The translations under genes and the position numbers were made by a program. The notes under the pieces were generated by a model. That model did not search any database. It saw only the letters and a program-made list of their open reading frames with translations, and was not told the DNA's origin. Of a stretch of DNA of 64,000 nucleotides, positions 10,211 to 18,698 are shown in pieces. The stretch is from Hyphomicrobiales bacterium (GTDB taxonomy: Bacteria; Pseudomonadota; Alphaproteobacteria; Rhizobiales; Rhizobiaceae): the NCBI GenBank assembly GCA_900466605.1, contig UBMU01000027.1:47684-111683 (forward strand). The letters are read 5' to 3'. Position 1 is the stretch's first letter. Each line of letters starts with the position of its first letter.

Positions 10211-10737
10211 TAGGCGGGTGGATGCCCGGACATGAGGCAGATCGACGGTTGAGCGGATGCTGAAGTCGGGTCAGCCCCGTCAGAGCGAGCTAAGGAACGC
10301 CGGTGAGAAGTGGATCAATAACTCCAGTCGAGGCGTCGAAATCAGACAAGCCGAGCAAGGAGGAGAATTGCCTGGATGGCAGGTGGTGGAAGTTGGTCCG
10401 GCGGGGCGGACCGCGAGGATGAGGGCGACCGCGACAGGATCACGACTCTTGCCCACACCCCCCACCGTCAATCGTTTCATCGAGTCGCGTGGTAACGACC
10501 AAGGACACCACAGTCGCCTGTGCCAGAACCGCCACGCGCCAGAGAACGGTATTGTATGGCTCCAACATCCAGCTCGCCTATTGCTGGGCGCTTTCGTATC
10601 GGCGCCATCAACGAGTGAGCCAATACCGTGTGCCCCCAACCGCCACGGGCGGCCTCATCTCCGTTGAGCTCCTATTCCGCGACAACCGTGGTGCGGATGG
10701 CGGGATCCTCCCCTTGCGCAAGGGCATCGGGATGGCA
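10211..10737. other. Intergenic, no gene recognised
   Basis: About 530 bases between convergent genes. A minus-strand frame of 39 codons at about 10440-10566 contains a hydrophobic run, but it lacks a ribosome site and similarity to anything recognised. No clear terminator hairpin was found. Confidence 0.35.
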
Positions 10738-12498
10738 TCACAGGTCAACTATGATGTCGCCCTGGGGCTGCGAACAGCAAAGCAGTATGTTGCCATCTGC
10801 AGGCGCATCGATTGGGCTCGGCTGGTAGGTAACCGTTCCTGAGATTACTCCGGTCTCGCAGGTATGGCATACGCCGGTGCGGCAGGACCAACGCGCCGGG
10901 ATATCGCACGCTTCTACGAGTTCCAGGAGGCTGTGTAGGCTCGGGTCCCATCGTACTGCCAGGCCGCTACGGGCGAACGAGACGAGTGCACCGTTGCCGG
11001 GTCGGCCCTCCGGCAGATGCGGCGGCCGTGGCGGCGAAGCTGCGATGCCGGGGGTAATGGACGAGCCAGAACCGAACATTTCGGTGTGGATGCGGCCGCG
11101 CGCCACACCGAGGCTTGTAAGCCCCTCCGTCAGGTCGCTCATGAAACTCGAGGGCCCGCAGACGTAGCAATCGCTGTCGACCGGCAAACAAAGCGTCCGC
11201 AACGTTGCCGTATCCAAATGGCCCGCCGAGTCGTAGTTGACGCCCTCTCTGTCACCCGGGACCGGCGTGCTGTAGCAGATATGACTGCGAGCGTGCGGGA
11301 GCGATCGAACGAGCTCGCGAACTTCGTTTGCGAACGGATGTTCCAGGCTGCTGCGTGTCCCGTAGAGCCACCATATCCCCCTCCGCGATTGTTCGGCCGC
11401 GAGAGCATGGAGCATCCCGAGGACCGGGGTGACCCCTATTCCCGCGCTTATTAGCACCACTGGACCCGTGCCGGGCATCAATGTAAAGCTGCCGCGCGGG
11501 GCGCTCGCCTGTACGAGATCACCCTCGCTCAGTTCTTCACTCACATACTTTCCGGCGGCGCCCTGAGGCTCTCGCTTGATTGTCACCCTGAACAAACTGC
11601 CGTCCCTGCGGCCTGACAGTGAATAGCTCCGGAGGATCCGCGGCGCCTGATGTGGCTGCATCTGGAGAACTATGAACTGTCCCGGCAGGTAGCTCTCCAA
11701 TGACCTTCCATCTGTGGGGACGAGTTCAAGCGACGTAACACCGTCGGCCTCCTGCAATTTGCGAAGCACGCGGAACGAACGGAAGCCGCGCCATGCCGGC
11801 CCGGGCTGTGCCTTCCCGGTAAGACCGGCGTTGCCCGTCTCGTCTCCGCCCTCAGCCGATTGGGCCAGCAGCTCCTCGAACGAGTGCTGCCAGCCGGCAC
11901 TTAAAGCCGGGATACGCAACGCACGTTCTAGCCTGTCGGGAGGATGTCCTGGCTTGTAGAGCAGCGCATTGATTTCCGAGACGGTCATACCTCCCTCGCC
12001 GGACGCAATTTTCACGATATCGGTCCCGGCCTGAACCTCGCCTTCCGTGATGACGCGGAGATAGAAGCCCGGTCTGCCGTGCGACACGAGCAGCGCCGCC
12101 ATTTCGGGCACGTCCATTCGAATGCCCAGTCGATAACAGGTAACGCGCGGCTGCGTCACCTCGAAGAGCGCGCCGCCGATGTGGTAACGGTCACCAATGC
12201 AGACCTCGTCGTCGGCTAGGCCATCGACGGTGAAATTCTCACCGAACTGACCGTGGACGAAGTCGGTCCGCCCAAGATACCTTTCCCAATATCGATAGGA
12301 ATCGATTTGATAGACGAACACCGCACGGTGCTCGCCGCCGTGCCCGGTGCGGTCCGCCTGCCCGTCGCCATCTATGTTCAATCTGCGGACCATGCGCGGG
12401 CCTTCGACTGGAAATTTCCAGATGGCCGTCTTAACGATCCTGTTCTGCCATTCGACGTCGCGGGGCAACCCTACATTGACAGAAAGAAGGCGAGCCAT
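10738..12498 (-). CDS. MOSC domain / ferredoxin-NADP reductase / 2Fe-2S fusion protein
   Basis: A multidomain oxidoreductase of 586 residues. The N-terminal 200 residues are a MOSC domain, including GPRMVRRLNIDGDGQADRTGHGG and a TCYRLGIRMD motif around its conserved cysteine. Next comes an FAD/NAD(P)H reductase module (RSYSLSG FAD box, ISAGIGVTPVLGML nucleotide site, CYVCGPSSFM). The C-terminus is a plant-type ferredoxin with SCRTGVCHTCETG plus a later Cys. MOSC proteins handle sulfur or molybdenum-cofactor chemistry, as in YiiM and mARC, so the chain could pass electrons from NAD(P)H to a Moco-dependent N-oxide or N-hydroxyl reduction. ATG 12498 is preferred because GGGGAG lies at a suitable distance; an in-frame upstream start (12591) adds 31 unlikely residues. 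Confidence 0.85.
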   Translation of the reverse strand: MARLLSVNVGLPRDVEWQNRIVKTAIWKFPVEGPRMVRRLNIDGDGQADRTGHGGEHRAVFVYQIDSYRYWERYLGRTDFVHGQFGENFTVDGLADDEVCIGDRYHIGGALFEVTQPRVTCYRLGIRMDVPEMAALLVSHGRPGFYLRVITEGEVQAGTDIVKIASGEGGMTVSEINALLYKPGHPPDRLERALRIPALSAGWQHSFEELLAQSAEGGDETGNAGLTGKAQPGPAWRGFRSFRVLRKLQEADGVTSLELVPTDGRSLESYLPGQFIVLQMQPHQAPRILRSYSLSGRRDGSLFRVTIKREPQGAAGKYVSEELSEGDLVQASAPRGSFTLMPGTGPVVLISAGIGVTPVLGMLHALAAEQSRRGIWWLYGTRSSLEHPFANEVRELVRSLPHARSHICYSTPVPGDREGVNYDSAGHLDTATLRTLCLPVDSDCYVCGPSSFMSDLTEGLTSLGVARGRIHTEMFGSGSSITPGIAASPPRPPHLPEGRPGNGALVSFARSGLAVRWDPSLHSLLELVEACDIPARWSCRTGVCHTCETGVISGTVTYQPSPIDAPADGNILLCCSQPQGDIIVDL

Positions 12499-12504
12499 AG
12501 ACAT

Positions 12505-12835
12505 ACTCCCCGTACAGATGCCGCGTCTTTGAGGATCTGAAGCTTTTGATCCGTACGCGGACATGTTGCCAGCTTCGACACCAGAGAACATCCGAACGCA
12601 TGTTCGATTCCATTATACGAAGGTGTCGCAGAATGGCCGTTCGAAAATAGGCCTTTCTCTTCACCGATCGGCGATGTCGTGGCCATCAAGAGACGAATAC
12701 CCGAGCAAGCGCCGAGATGGCGCGGGGAAACATCCCGGTTCGCTGTTCTGGCCCGACAGCCGCATGTCGCTACCGCTATTTCAACGAGTTCGTTAGAGGA
12801 TCGCGGAAACCGCGCGAAATGGATATTGTACCTAA
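12505..12835. other. Intergenic, no gene recognised
   Basis: Upstream region of the MOSC fusion gene. It presumably contains its promoter. No intact gene or familiar signal was seen. Confidence 0.35.
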
Positions 12836-13054
12836 GTGCTGCCCATTAACACGGCGCCGGCGGGCCAAACGATGCAAGCTGCTCAGCGGCGCCACGCGAT
12901 CGTCAGACGATTACTAATGGTATGGCTTGGGCGAGAAAATTCTGATGTCGTAGCTCATCACCTGACCTACGTTCGAAACATTTGCGCCCATCATGATCGG
13001 GTATGGAACAAGAAGTTCACCGTGATAGTGGCGCCTTATGGCTTTCAGAGCTGA
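12836..13054 (+). pseudogene. C-terminal remnant of an Abi_2 (AbiD/AbiF-like) phage-defence gene
   Basis: The frame ends with VVAHHLTYVRNICAHHDRVW followed by NKKFTV, which matches the signature helix of Abi_2 abortive-infection proteins (L-x-Y-V-R-N-x-C-A-H-H-x-R-x-W-N). Full members have about 300 residues; here at most 72 codons precede the stop and the first 30 do not resemble the family. The conserved R-N-x-C-A-H-H core resembles a HEPN-type RNase motif. This is a dead fragment, evidence that a defence gene once stood at this spot. Confidence 0.6.
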
Positions 13055-13117
13055 TACTGGGTTTCACATCTGCCATACGTAGCGCGCAGCTGCCCATATG
13101 GAACGATTTTCAAGAGC

Positions 13118-13600
13118 TCACCGCAGCTGGCGCAGATCTAGTGGACGATTGTTGATAATTGCTTCCATTGAGAAGAAGCCGGTCACTGTTGCAAGATCGA
13201 AGTTCGTGATGAGCTTCTGATAGAACGCATCGTAGCCAGACATCCCTTTCGTGACGACCTTGATGAGGTAGTCCCAATCTCCCCCGATACGATAGAAATC
13301 GATCACTTCGGGGATCCGCTCGACATGTGCCCGAAAACCTTCGCTCCATTCCTTCGAATGGTGGCGCGTGCGGATCATCACGAAGACCGTAAGATCAAAT
13401 CCAAGCGCCTGAAGATCGATATTGCTATGAGCCCCTCGGATCAGCCCAATCGAATTCAGACGTTGCAATCGCCGCCAGCAAGCGTTCTGAGAAAGGCCAA
13501 TCTTCTCGGCCAGATCTCGCTGGGAGAGATTCGCATCAGTTTGCATCGCACTCAAAATCTTTATGTCAAATTCGTCGAGTTTTTCCATTTCGTCGTTCAT
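13118..13600 (-). CDS. Lrp/AsnC-family regulator of the adjacent sulfur genes
   Basis: A 160-residue Lrp-type regulator: winged helix-turn-helix at residues 8-60 (LDEFDIKILSAMQTD, SQRDLAEKIGLSQNACWRRL) followed by a RAM ligand-binding domain (FVMIRTRHHSKEW, GDWDYLIKVVTKGMSGYDAFY). It is divergent from a cysteine desulfurase-like gene with only about 100 bases between them. The closest functional analogues by context are cysteine-sensing Lrp proteins such as DecR and CcdR, which switch on cysteine breakdown. ATG 13600 is chosen over an in-frame TTG at 13612. It likely acts on the palindrome at 13624-13649. Confidence 0.88.
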   Translation of the reverse strand: MNDEMEKLDEFDIKILSAMQTDANLSQRDLAEKIGLSQNACWRRLQRLNSIGLIRGAHSNIDLQALGFDLTVFVMIRTRHHSKEWSEGFRAHVERIPEVIDFYRIGGDWDYLIKVVTKGMSGYDAFYQKLITNFDLATVTGFFSMEAIINNRPLDLRQLR

Positions 13601-13623
13601 TTGAAATGCCAATCAGAAAATTA

Positions 13624-13649
13624 CTCAGAAAATAGGTGAATTTTTTGAG
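13624..13649. promoter_or_regulatory. Probable Lrp operator between divergent genes
   Basis: CTCAGAAAAT and ATTTTTTGAG form arms with nine of ten bases complementary around a 6-base centre. The left arm core CAGAAAAT is also repeated directly just upstream (about 13613-13621). Lrp proteins favour such AT-rich pseudo-palindromes, and this one lies between the Lrp gene and the operon it faces. Confidence 0.5.
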
Positions 13650-13699
13650 CGTGAAGCAGGATACGATCGGTGTCAATATCCGAGCTTAGGAGAAAGCCC

Positions 13700-15202
13700 G
13701 TGGACATCGCCCCCGCAGCCTCAGGTCGTTCTGAAACCCCGCTCTCCAATTTTCGCCTCACCTTGAACAGGCCAGGCGTGATGGCCGATCTTCGCGACGG
13801 TCTCGTCGGGGCACACGCGACGATCTCCGGCCCCTACGGGGAAAAAGAGCTGGTCTATGCCGACTACGTGGCGTCCGGTCGCGCGCTCCATCAGATCGAG
13901 CGTTTCGTACTGGTTGAAGTCCTTCCCTATTATGCCAACAGCCACACCGAGGCGTCCTACTGCGGCGGCTTCATGACGCGGATGCGGCGGGAGGCGCGCG
14001 CAATGATTGGCGTGTTCTGCGGAGCGACCGCAGAACAGCATGCGGTGATCTTTACCGGCTCCGGCGCGACGTCGGGGATCAATCGGCTCGTCAATCTGTT
14101 CGGCGTTACCAAAGCCGTCGCCACGGGCAAGCGTGTCCGCGTCATTATCGGTCCCTATGAGCATCACTCCAATATCCTGCCCTGGCGGGAAAGCGGCGCG
14201 GACATCGTCGAGATCGCCGAGGCTCCATGCGGCGGCCCGGACCTGTCGCTGCTAAGGCAAGCGCTTGAGAGCGAGCTGCATGATCTGACGATATGCACGC
14301 TTTCCGCGGCGTCGAATATTACGGGCATCACCAGCGATGTCGCAGCAATCACGGCGATGGTGAAGGCTGCCGGCGCGAAGATGATCTGGGACTACGCCGG
14401 CGCAGGGCCATACGTACCGGTATCGATGTCTTCAGGCGGTCATGCGGAGATCGACGCCATTGTCGTTTCTCCGCATAAGTTTATCGGTGGCCCTGGCGCA
14501 TCCGGAATATTGATCGTTCGACGCGATGCCGTCTCGACAGCAAAGCCATCCTGGCCGGGCGGTGGAACGGTGAAGTTTGTGTCACCGCAGGCTCACGACT
14601 ACTCCGACAGCCTGGAAGCGCGCGAAGAGGCCGGAACTCCGAACGTGGTCGGCGACATTCGCGCCGCGCTGGCCTTTATCGTCAAGGACGCCATCGGCGC
14701 CGAAGCGATGGCAAAGCGCAATCGCGAACTCACTGAGCGCGCCTTCCGCGCATGGAAGGATGTCGCGCAGATGGAGATCCTCGGCCTCCCCGCGCCTGAT
14801 CGACTTCCAATCTTCTCCTTTCGCGTGAAGAACGGAAAGGGTGGCTACGTGCATCAGCAACTGGTGACGAGGATGCTCAGCGACCGGTTTGGAATACAAG
14901 CGCGCGGTGGCTGCGCTTGCGCTGGACCCTATGTGCACCGGCTGCTGAACATCGACGAAGCGCAGTCCGAGCAGATAAGGCGGGCGATCCTTTCCGGCGA
15001 CGAAATCAGCAAGCCGGGGTTCGTCCGACTGAACTTCAGCGTTCTCCTTTCCGAAGAGAAGGTTCAGTTCATCCTCGATGCAGTCAAGCAGATCGCGAAG
15101 GACGCAACGAGCTTCGAAGCTCACTACGATGTCGATCCCAGCAGGGCAATCTTCGCTCCGCGGCCTGCGCCCGTCGAAGGCAAAGCCTATGCTCAGGCCT
15201 GA
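13700..15202 (+). CDS. Class V aminotransferase, cysteine desulfurase-like
   Basis: A 500-residue PLP enzyme of the NifS/SufS/Csd fold. The PLP lysine is in VVSPHKFIGGPG, the aspartate ring contact in MIWDYAGAGPYVPV, and a cysteine-rich active loop reads RGGCACAGPY, which would carry the persulfide. It should remove sulfur from cysteine or a related thiol and hand it to the dioxygenase encoded next. GTG 13700 has AGGAG eight bases upstream; an earlier in-frame GTG at 13670 lacks a ribosome site. The stop overlaps the next start by 14 bases, so the genes are coupled. Confidence 0.85.
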   Translation: MDIAPAASGRSETPLSNFRLTLNRPGVMADLRDGLVGAHATISGPYGEKELVYADYVASGRALHQIERFVLVEVLPYYANSHTEASYCGGFMTRMRREARAMIGVFCGATAEQHAVIFTGSGATSGINRLVNLFGVTKAVATGKRVRVIIGPYEHHSNILPWRESGADIVEIAEAPCGGPDLSLLRQALESELHDLTICTLSAASNITGITSDVAAITAMVKAAGAKMIWDYAGAGPYVPVSMSSGGHAEIDAIVVSPHKFIGGPGASGILIVRRDAVSTAKPSWPGGGTVKFVSPQAHDYSDSLEAREEAGTPNVVGDIRAALAFIVKDAIGAEAMAKRNRELTERAFRAWKDVAQMEILGLPAPDRLPIFSFRVKNGKGGYVHQQLVTRMLSDRFGIQARGGCACAGPYVHRLLNIDEAQSEQIRRAILSGDEISKPGFVRLNFSVLLSEEKVQFILDAVKQIAKDATSFEAHYDVDPSRAIFAPRPAPVEGKAYAQA

Positions 15203-16067
15203 GGTCGCCGGGTTCTACGATCAGCGAACTGGCAGCATCCAGTACGTCGTCGCGTGTCCTAACTCGCGCAGATGCGCCATCATCGATCCCGTGCTCGATT
15301 TCGATGAGAAGTCCGGTTCGACTGCGACGACGAATGCCGACGTCATCCTCGATCACCTTCAACGGCATGACCTAAAGCTTGATTGGGTTCTGGATACCCA
15401 CCCGCATGCGGATCACTTTTCCGCAGCGGCCTACTTGAGGGCAAAGACAGGTGCACCGATGGCGATCGGCGAGCATATCAGGGATGTGCAGCGGATCTGG
15501 CGTGACATCTACAACTGGCCCGGTCTTGCTTGCGACGGTTCGCAATGGGACCGACTGTTCCGCGATGGTGAGCCATTCAAGATCGGTGAGCTCGACGCTC
15601 GCGTCCTTCACTCGCCAGGTCACACCTTGGCGTCGATAAGCTACATCGTCGGTGATGCGGCTTTCATTCACGACACTCTGTTCATGCCCGACAGCGGGAC
15701 TGCGCGTGCTGATTTTCCAGGCGGCAGCGCCGAGAGCCTGTGGCAGTCGATCCAGGCGATCTTGAGCTTACCTGACGAGACCCGTCTCTTCACCGGCCAT
15801 GATTACATGCCTGGAGGGCGCCAGCCGCTGTGGGAGAGTACGGTTGCCGACCAGAAGCGAAATAACCCTCACGTCGCCGGCCAGTCACGGCACGATTTCA
15901 TCCACCTCCGTGAAACTCGCGACCGAACATTGCCCATGCCGAGGCTGATCCTCCATGCACTCCAGGTCAACATCCAGGGAGGGGAGCTGCCGCCAGCAGA
16001 GGAGAACGGCCGGCGCTATCTGAAAATCCCGATAGACGCGTTTCCGTCATCGGCGTGGAGTTCCTGA
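15189..16067 (+). CDS. Metallo-beta-lactamase fold persulfide dioxygenase-like protein
   Basis: A 292-residue hydrolase-fold protein of the ETHE1/Blh group. Metal-binding motifs are DTHPHADHFSAA near residue 62, SPGHT near 141, HDTLF near 159 and FTGHDY near 202. ETHE1-type enzymes oxidise glutathione or protein persulfide to sulfite with a single iron. Between a desulfurase and a TauE exporter, that is the expected step here. The protein starts at ATG 15189 inside the end of the desulfurase gene. A longer in-frame version from 15078 is disfavoured because its first 37 residues are only a shadow of the upstream gene. A hydrolase role cannot be excluded. Confidence 0.85.
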   Translation: MLRPEVAGFYDQRTGSIQYVVACPNSRRCAIIDPVLDFDEKSGSTATTNADVILDHLQRHDLKLDWVLDTHPHADHFSAAAYLRAKTGAPMAIGEHIRDVQRIWRDIYNWPGLACDGSQWDRLFRDGEPFKIGELDARVLHSPGHTLASISYIVGDAAFIHDTLFMPDSGTARADFPGGSAESLWQSIQAILSLPDETRLFTGHDYMPGGRQPLWESTVADQKRNNPHVAGQSRHDFIHLRETRDRTLPMPRLILHALQVNIQGGELPPAEENGRRYLKIPIDAFPSSAWSS

Positions 16068-16071
16068 CCGG

Positions 16072-16857
16072 ATGGAAGGATCGCTGTCTCATCTCCTGCT
16101 TGCCCTTGGTTCCGGATCGCTGATCGGATGCACGCTCGGCCTGATAGGAGGAGGCGGGTCAATCCTTGCGACGCCATTGCTCATGTATGTTGTCGGCATG
16201 CGCGATGTTCATACGGCAATTGGGACCGGTGCTCTTGCGGTTTCGGCAAATGCCTACCTCAACCTGGCAGGCCATGCCGCCAAGGGGCATGTCTGGTGGC
16301 GATGTGGTGTCACGTTTGCCATCGCTGGCTGCCTAGGCGCCTATTTCGGCTCGAGCCTCAGCAAGCTGGTGAATGGACAAAGCTTGCTCTTCCTGTTTGG
16401 ACTGCTGATGATGGCCGTCAGCTTCCTGATGCGGCAGGCCAAATGCCAGACTAATGTAACGGCAAAGTCGCTGACGATCGGAACGCATGGAAAGACCACA
16501 CTGATCGCGCTACTTACCGGCGTCTGTTCGGGCTTCTTCGGGATCGGGGGAGGCTTTCTAATCGTACCCGCCTTGCTGCTCGCGACGGGCATGCCTCTGA
16601 TCAATGCGGTCGGAACGTCGCTCCTAGCCGTCGGCACGTTCGGACTTGCCACCGCGCTCAATTATGCAGCTTCTGGTTTGGTCGACTGGATGACAGCAAT
16701 CTATTTCATTGCAGGCGGCATCGGCGGCGGAATTGTCGGTACGAGCGGTGCGAGCCGGCTGGCGACCCATCGAAACATGCTAGCCCAGACCTTCCGATGG
16801 GTCATATTTGCCGTCAGCCTGTATGTTCTGGCACGGAGCTACTCGGCGGCTCTTTGA
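16072..16857 (+). CDS. TauE/SafE-family sulfite exporter
   Basis: A 261-residue inner-membrane protein with about eight helices and the internal duplication of the family: GSGSLIGCTLGLIGGGGSIL in the first half and GVCSGFFGIGGGFLIVPALL in the second. TauE/SafE members export sulfite, sulfoacetate or similar anions. It begins four bases after the dioxygenase stop, so it belongs to the same transcript and would rid the cell of sulfite made by the preceding enzyme. Confidence 0.88.
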   Translation: MEGSLSHLLLALGSGSLIGCTLGLIGGGGSILATPLLMYVVGMRDVHTAIGTGALAVSANAYLNLAGHAAKGHVWWRCGVTFAIAGCLGAYFGSSLSKLVNGQSLLFLFGLLMMAVSFLMRQAKCQTNVTAKSLTIGTHGKTTLIALLTGVCSGFFGIGGGFLIVPALLLATGMPLINAVGTSLLAVGTFGLATALNYAASGLVDWMTAIYFIAGGIGGGIVGTSGASRLATHRNMLAQTFRWVIFAVSLYVLARSYSAAL

Positions 16858-16886
16858 TGCTCGGTCGTGCGTCATATACGGGAATG

Positions 16887-16909
16887 TGGTCCGGAAGGGA
16901 ATCGAACCT
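16887..16909 (-). other. tRNA 3'-end-like fragment, possible attachment-site scar
   Basis: Read on the minus strand, the 23 bases give GGTTCGATTCC (T-loop-like) and then CTTCCGGACCA ending in CCA, as at the 3' end of a tRNA gene. The bases before it do not complete a T stem or any cloverleaf, so it is not a tRNA. Integrases leave such 3'-end copies as attachment sites. It lies next to a truncated gene (16922), but no integrase is nearby. Confidence 0.35.
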
Positions 16910-16921
16910 GAGTCCGATCGG

Positions 16922-17563
16922 CTATTGGAGCCATCCAAGTTCGAGATTGCTTGGCTTGAAACTAAAGCGAAATTCGCATTGAACGAGCGCCTGAATATAA
17001 TCAGCATACCAATCCTGTCTGCGGCTCAAGCTTTTGCGCCCCAATGCCTCTGGATATCCACCAGCCAGAACCGCTGCCATAAGGTCGTCTCCGACAATTA
17101 GCTCACCCGCCTTGGCTTCGTTTTGAAAAGCGTCACGCAGGAAGCTGCTGGCGGTTCTGATCTCGCTTTGGGCAAGCTTCAGCAATCGAACGACCTCCAT
17201 TGGCCCTGCGAGCATGTCTTCCACGCGTGGCAGCGTCATGAGGTTGGCTGAACCGGTCAGGAGAAAACGCCTTGGGCGCTGGTCGGTGTCTACGCTTTCC
17301 TTGATGGCCAGTAACAGTTGGGGCGCGCGCTGAAATTCATCGATGATGGCGCGATCCATACCTCTTACAAAGCCAACTGGATCCTGTCTTGCTGCGGCCA
17401 GGGTCGTCGCATTATCCAGCGTATAATACTCCATCTCCTTGTTGGCCATCTTCTTAGCCAAAGTCGTTTTTCCCGATTGTCGGGGACCTATAGTCAGCAC
17501 GACTCGCGTGTCTGACATCGCGTCGGCAACGCGTTTCTCAACGAGCCCTGGGTACAACGCCAC
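16922..17563 (-). pseudogene. Truncated AAA_14 / DUF4143 ATPase
   Basis: The product starts near GTG 17563 (VALYPGLVEKRVADAMSD) and carries the Walker A VLTIGPRQSGKTTLAKK, Walker B RAIIDEFQRAP and sensor LLTGSANLMTLP of the AAA_14 family, followed by the beginning of the DUF4143 domain (GGYPEALGRKSLSRRQDWYADYIQALVQ). Intact proteins have about 400 residues. Here coding likeness ends near 16985 and the last 18 residues are unrelated. The ATPase core is whole, but about half of the C-terminal domain is lost. The break lies close to the tRNA-like scrap. Confidence 0.75.
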
Positions 17564-17580
17564 AGCTTCATTCCTTTGAT

Positions 17581-17658
17581 GACTGTTTGAAACTATGATG
17601 ATGACCGATTGAAAGTCACTCTGTGACCATTTGAAATCTGTATGGCGACCAATTGAAA
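17581..17658. repeat. Four direct repeats with exact 22-bp period
   Basis: GACTGTTTGAAA, GACCGATTGAAA, GACCATTTGAAA and GACCAATTGAAA start at 17581, 17603, 17625 and 17647. The 12-base core GACYRWTTGAAA is spaced exactly 22 bases each time, with variable bases between. Arrays of such repeats form the transposase-binding ends of IS21-like elements, or could be an operator. No transposase gene is present, so this may be an orphan end. Confidence 0.6.
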
Positions 17659-17999
17659 GGATCGGCGCTCGATACCCGGAATAAAAATACGCTTGGGTGA
17701 CATTAGGCTGATGAGCAGTCGCCTCGCGGCTTTGGATAACTTCCGCAGCGAAGAGCAAGAATGCCGTCGCGGCAGTCCTTACGTCTTCAAGGCAATTACG
17801 ATGACAAATCGAGAGTACAGGTTTGGGAATGGGACTCTTTTGGATGCTGGTGCGGCTGTTTGCCAAAAAAGGCCGCTCCCAGTCGCAATGTAGGATCTCG
17901 GAACCGCTTCAACCGCTATTCCTTCGGACGGAGGTGACGTCGCGCGCCATTGGGATCAAGCCGCTCCAGATGGAAGCCATCCTGCAGGGCCGGTGCGGA
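17659..17999. other. Intergenic, no gene recognised
   Basis: About 340 bases between the 22-bp repeats and the aminotransferase scar. Open frames on both strands lack recognisable motifs. Confidence 0.35.
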
Positions 18000-18107
18000 G
18001 CCGCTTCCAGCGGCGGGTTACGACTTTGCCCCCACATCTACAATACACAGGCCCACATCCAACGCGCTCTCGACGGGGTAGCCTCGATGCGTGATTGTAA
18101 AACATGA
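18000..18107 (+). pseudogene. C-terminal scar of a class V aminotransferase (copy 1)
   Basis: Thirty-six codons read ASSGGLRLCPHIYNTQAH and then IQRALDGVASMRD before a stop. This is the end of the aminotransferase class V family (isopenicillin-epimerase-like branch), where LRLCPHIYNT contacts PLP-bound substrate. The same segment occurs at about 90% nucleotide identity at 26581 on the minus strand. Nothing upstream in this frame resembles the enzyme. Confidence 0.65.
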
Positions 18108-18212
18108 CCGATAGCGGTATCCGCCGGACGATGGCGGCGCCGGGCCGACAGGCGACAGGCTGTGTTTTAGTCGGCTTGCCTGACTGTGAAGGAGTGGCAG
18201 AGTTCGGCTGGC

Positions 18213-18458
18213 TCACTTTGATGTTAGCTGAGGAACGTCAAGTAAGCGAGCTTTTGATAGCGCTTGGCGGGCCATCTCAGTGACCTCGCCGTCACGCTCG
18301 TCCGCAGCTTGCCTTTGGTCCTTGCGCTCATTGTGCGCTTGATCAATAGGCGGCACGCCTATCACTAGCACCGTCTCGGTCCCCGCCTCCTGCGCAAAGG
18401 TCTGAGAACTTATCAAAGGCGATGCGATCAATAGAACGACCCTAGCAAAATTCGACAT
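18213..18458 (-). CDS. Small secreted protein of unknown function
   Basis: An 81-residue product. ATG 18458 is preceded by GGAGAGG. Residues 1-22 (MSNFARVVLLIASPLISSQT, ending FAQ) form a convincing Sec signal peptide. The mature part of about 58 residues is hydrophilic, rich in Glu, Asp, Arg and Gln, has no cysteine and probably forms a helix. No family is recognised. The bases 18108-18212 and 18459-18698 around it hold nothing identified. Confidence 0.45.
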   Translation of the reverse strand: MSNFARVVLLIASPLISSQTFAQEAGTETVLVIGVPPIDQAHNERKDQRQAADERDGEVTEMARQALSKARLLDVPQLTSK

Positions 18459-18698
18459 CCGCCCTCTCCGCCGCCGTTTTTCCACCGGTATCATAGCCTA
18501 TAGAGCAGCGATTACTACATTAGCATATCCGCAATTCGTGACTTGAACGAGTTGTATCCTCGACAAATAAGAGGCCGGGCAGTCTTGTCAGTTCGTGCGA
18601 CCAGCTGTTCAATCAGGCCTGACCTCCAGGCAGCCTTCGGAGGCTGAGAGCTTTCCCTGTTTGCCGTTTCCCTCTCACGCGTGGAATGCATTGAGACT

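Noticed and set aside
16887..16909. Complete tRNA gene
   Set aside because: Only the T-loop/acceptor 3' part is present; the T stem is mispaired and no anticodon or D arm can be folded.
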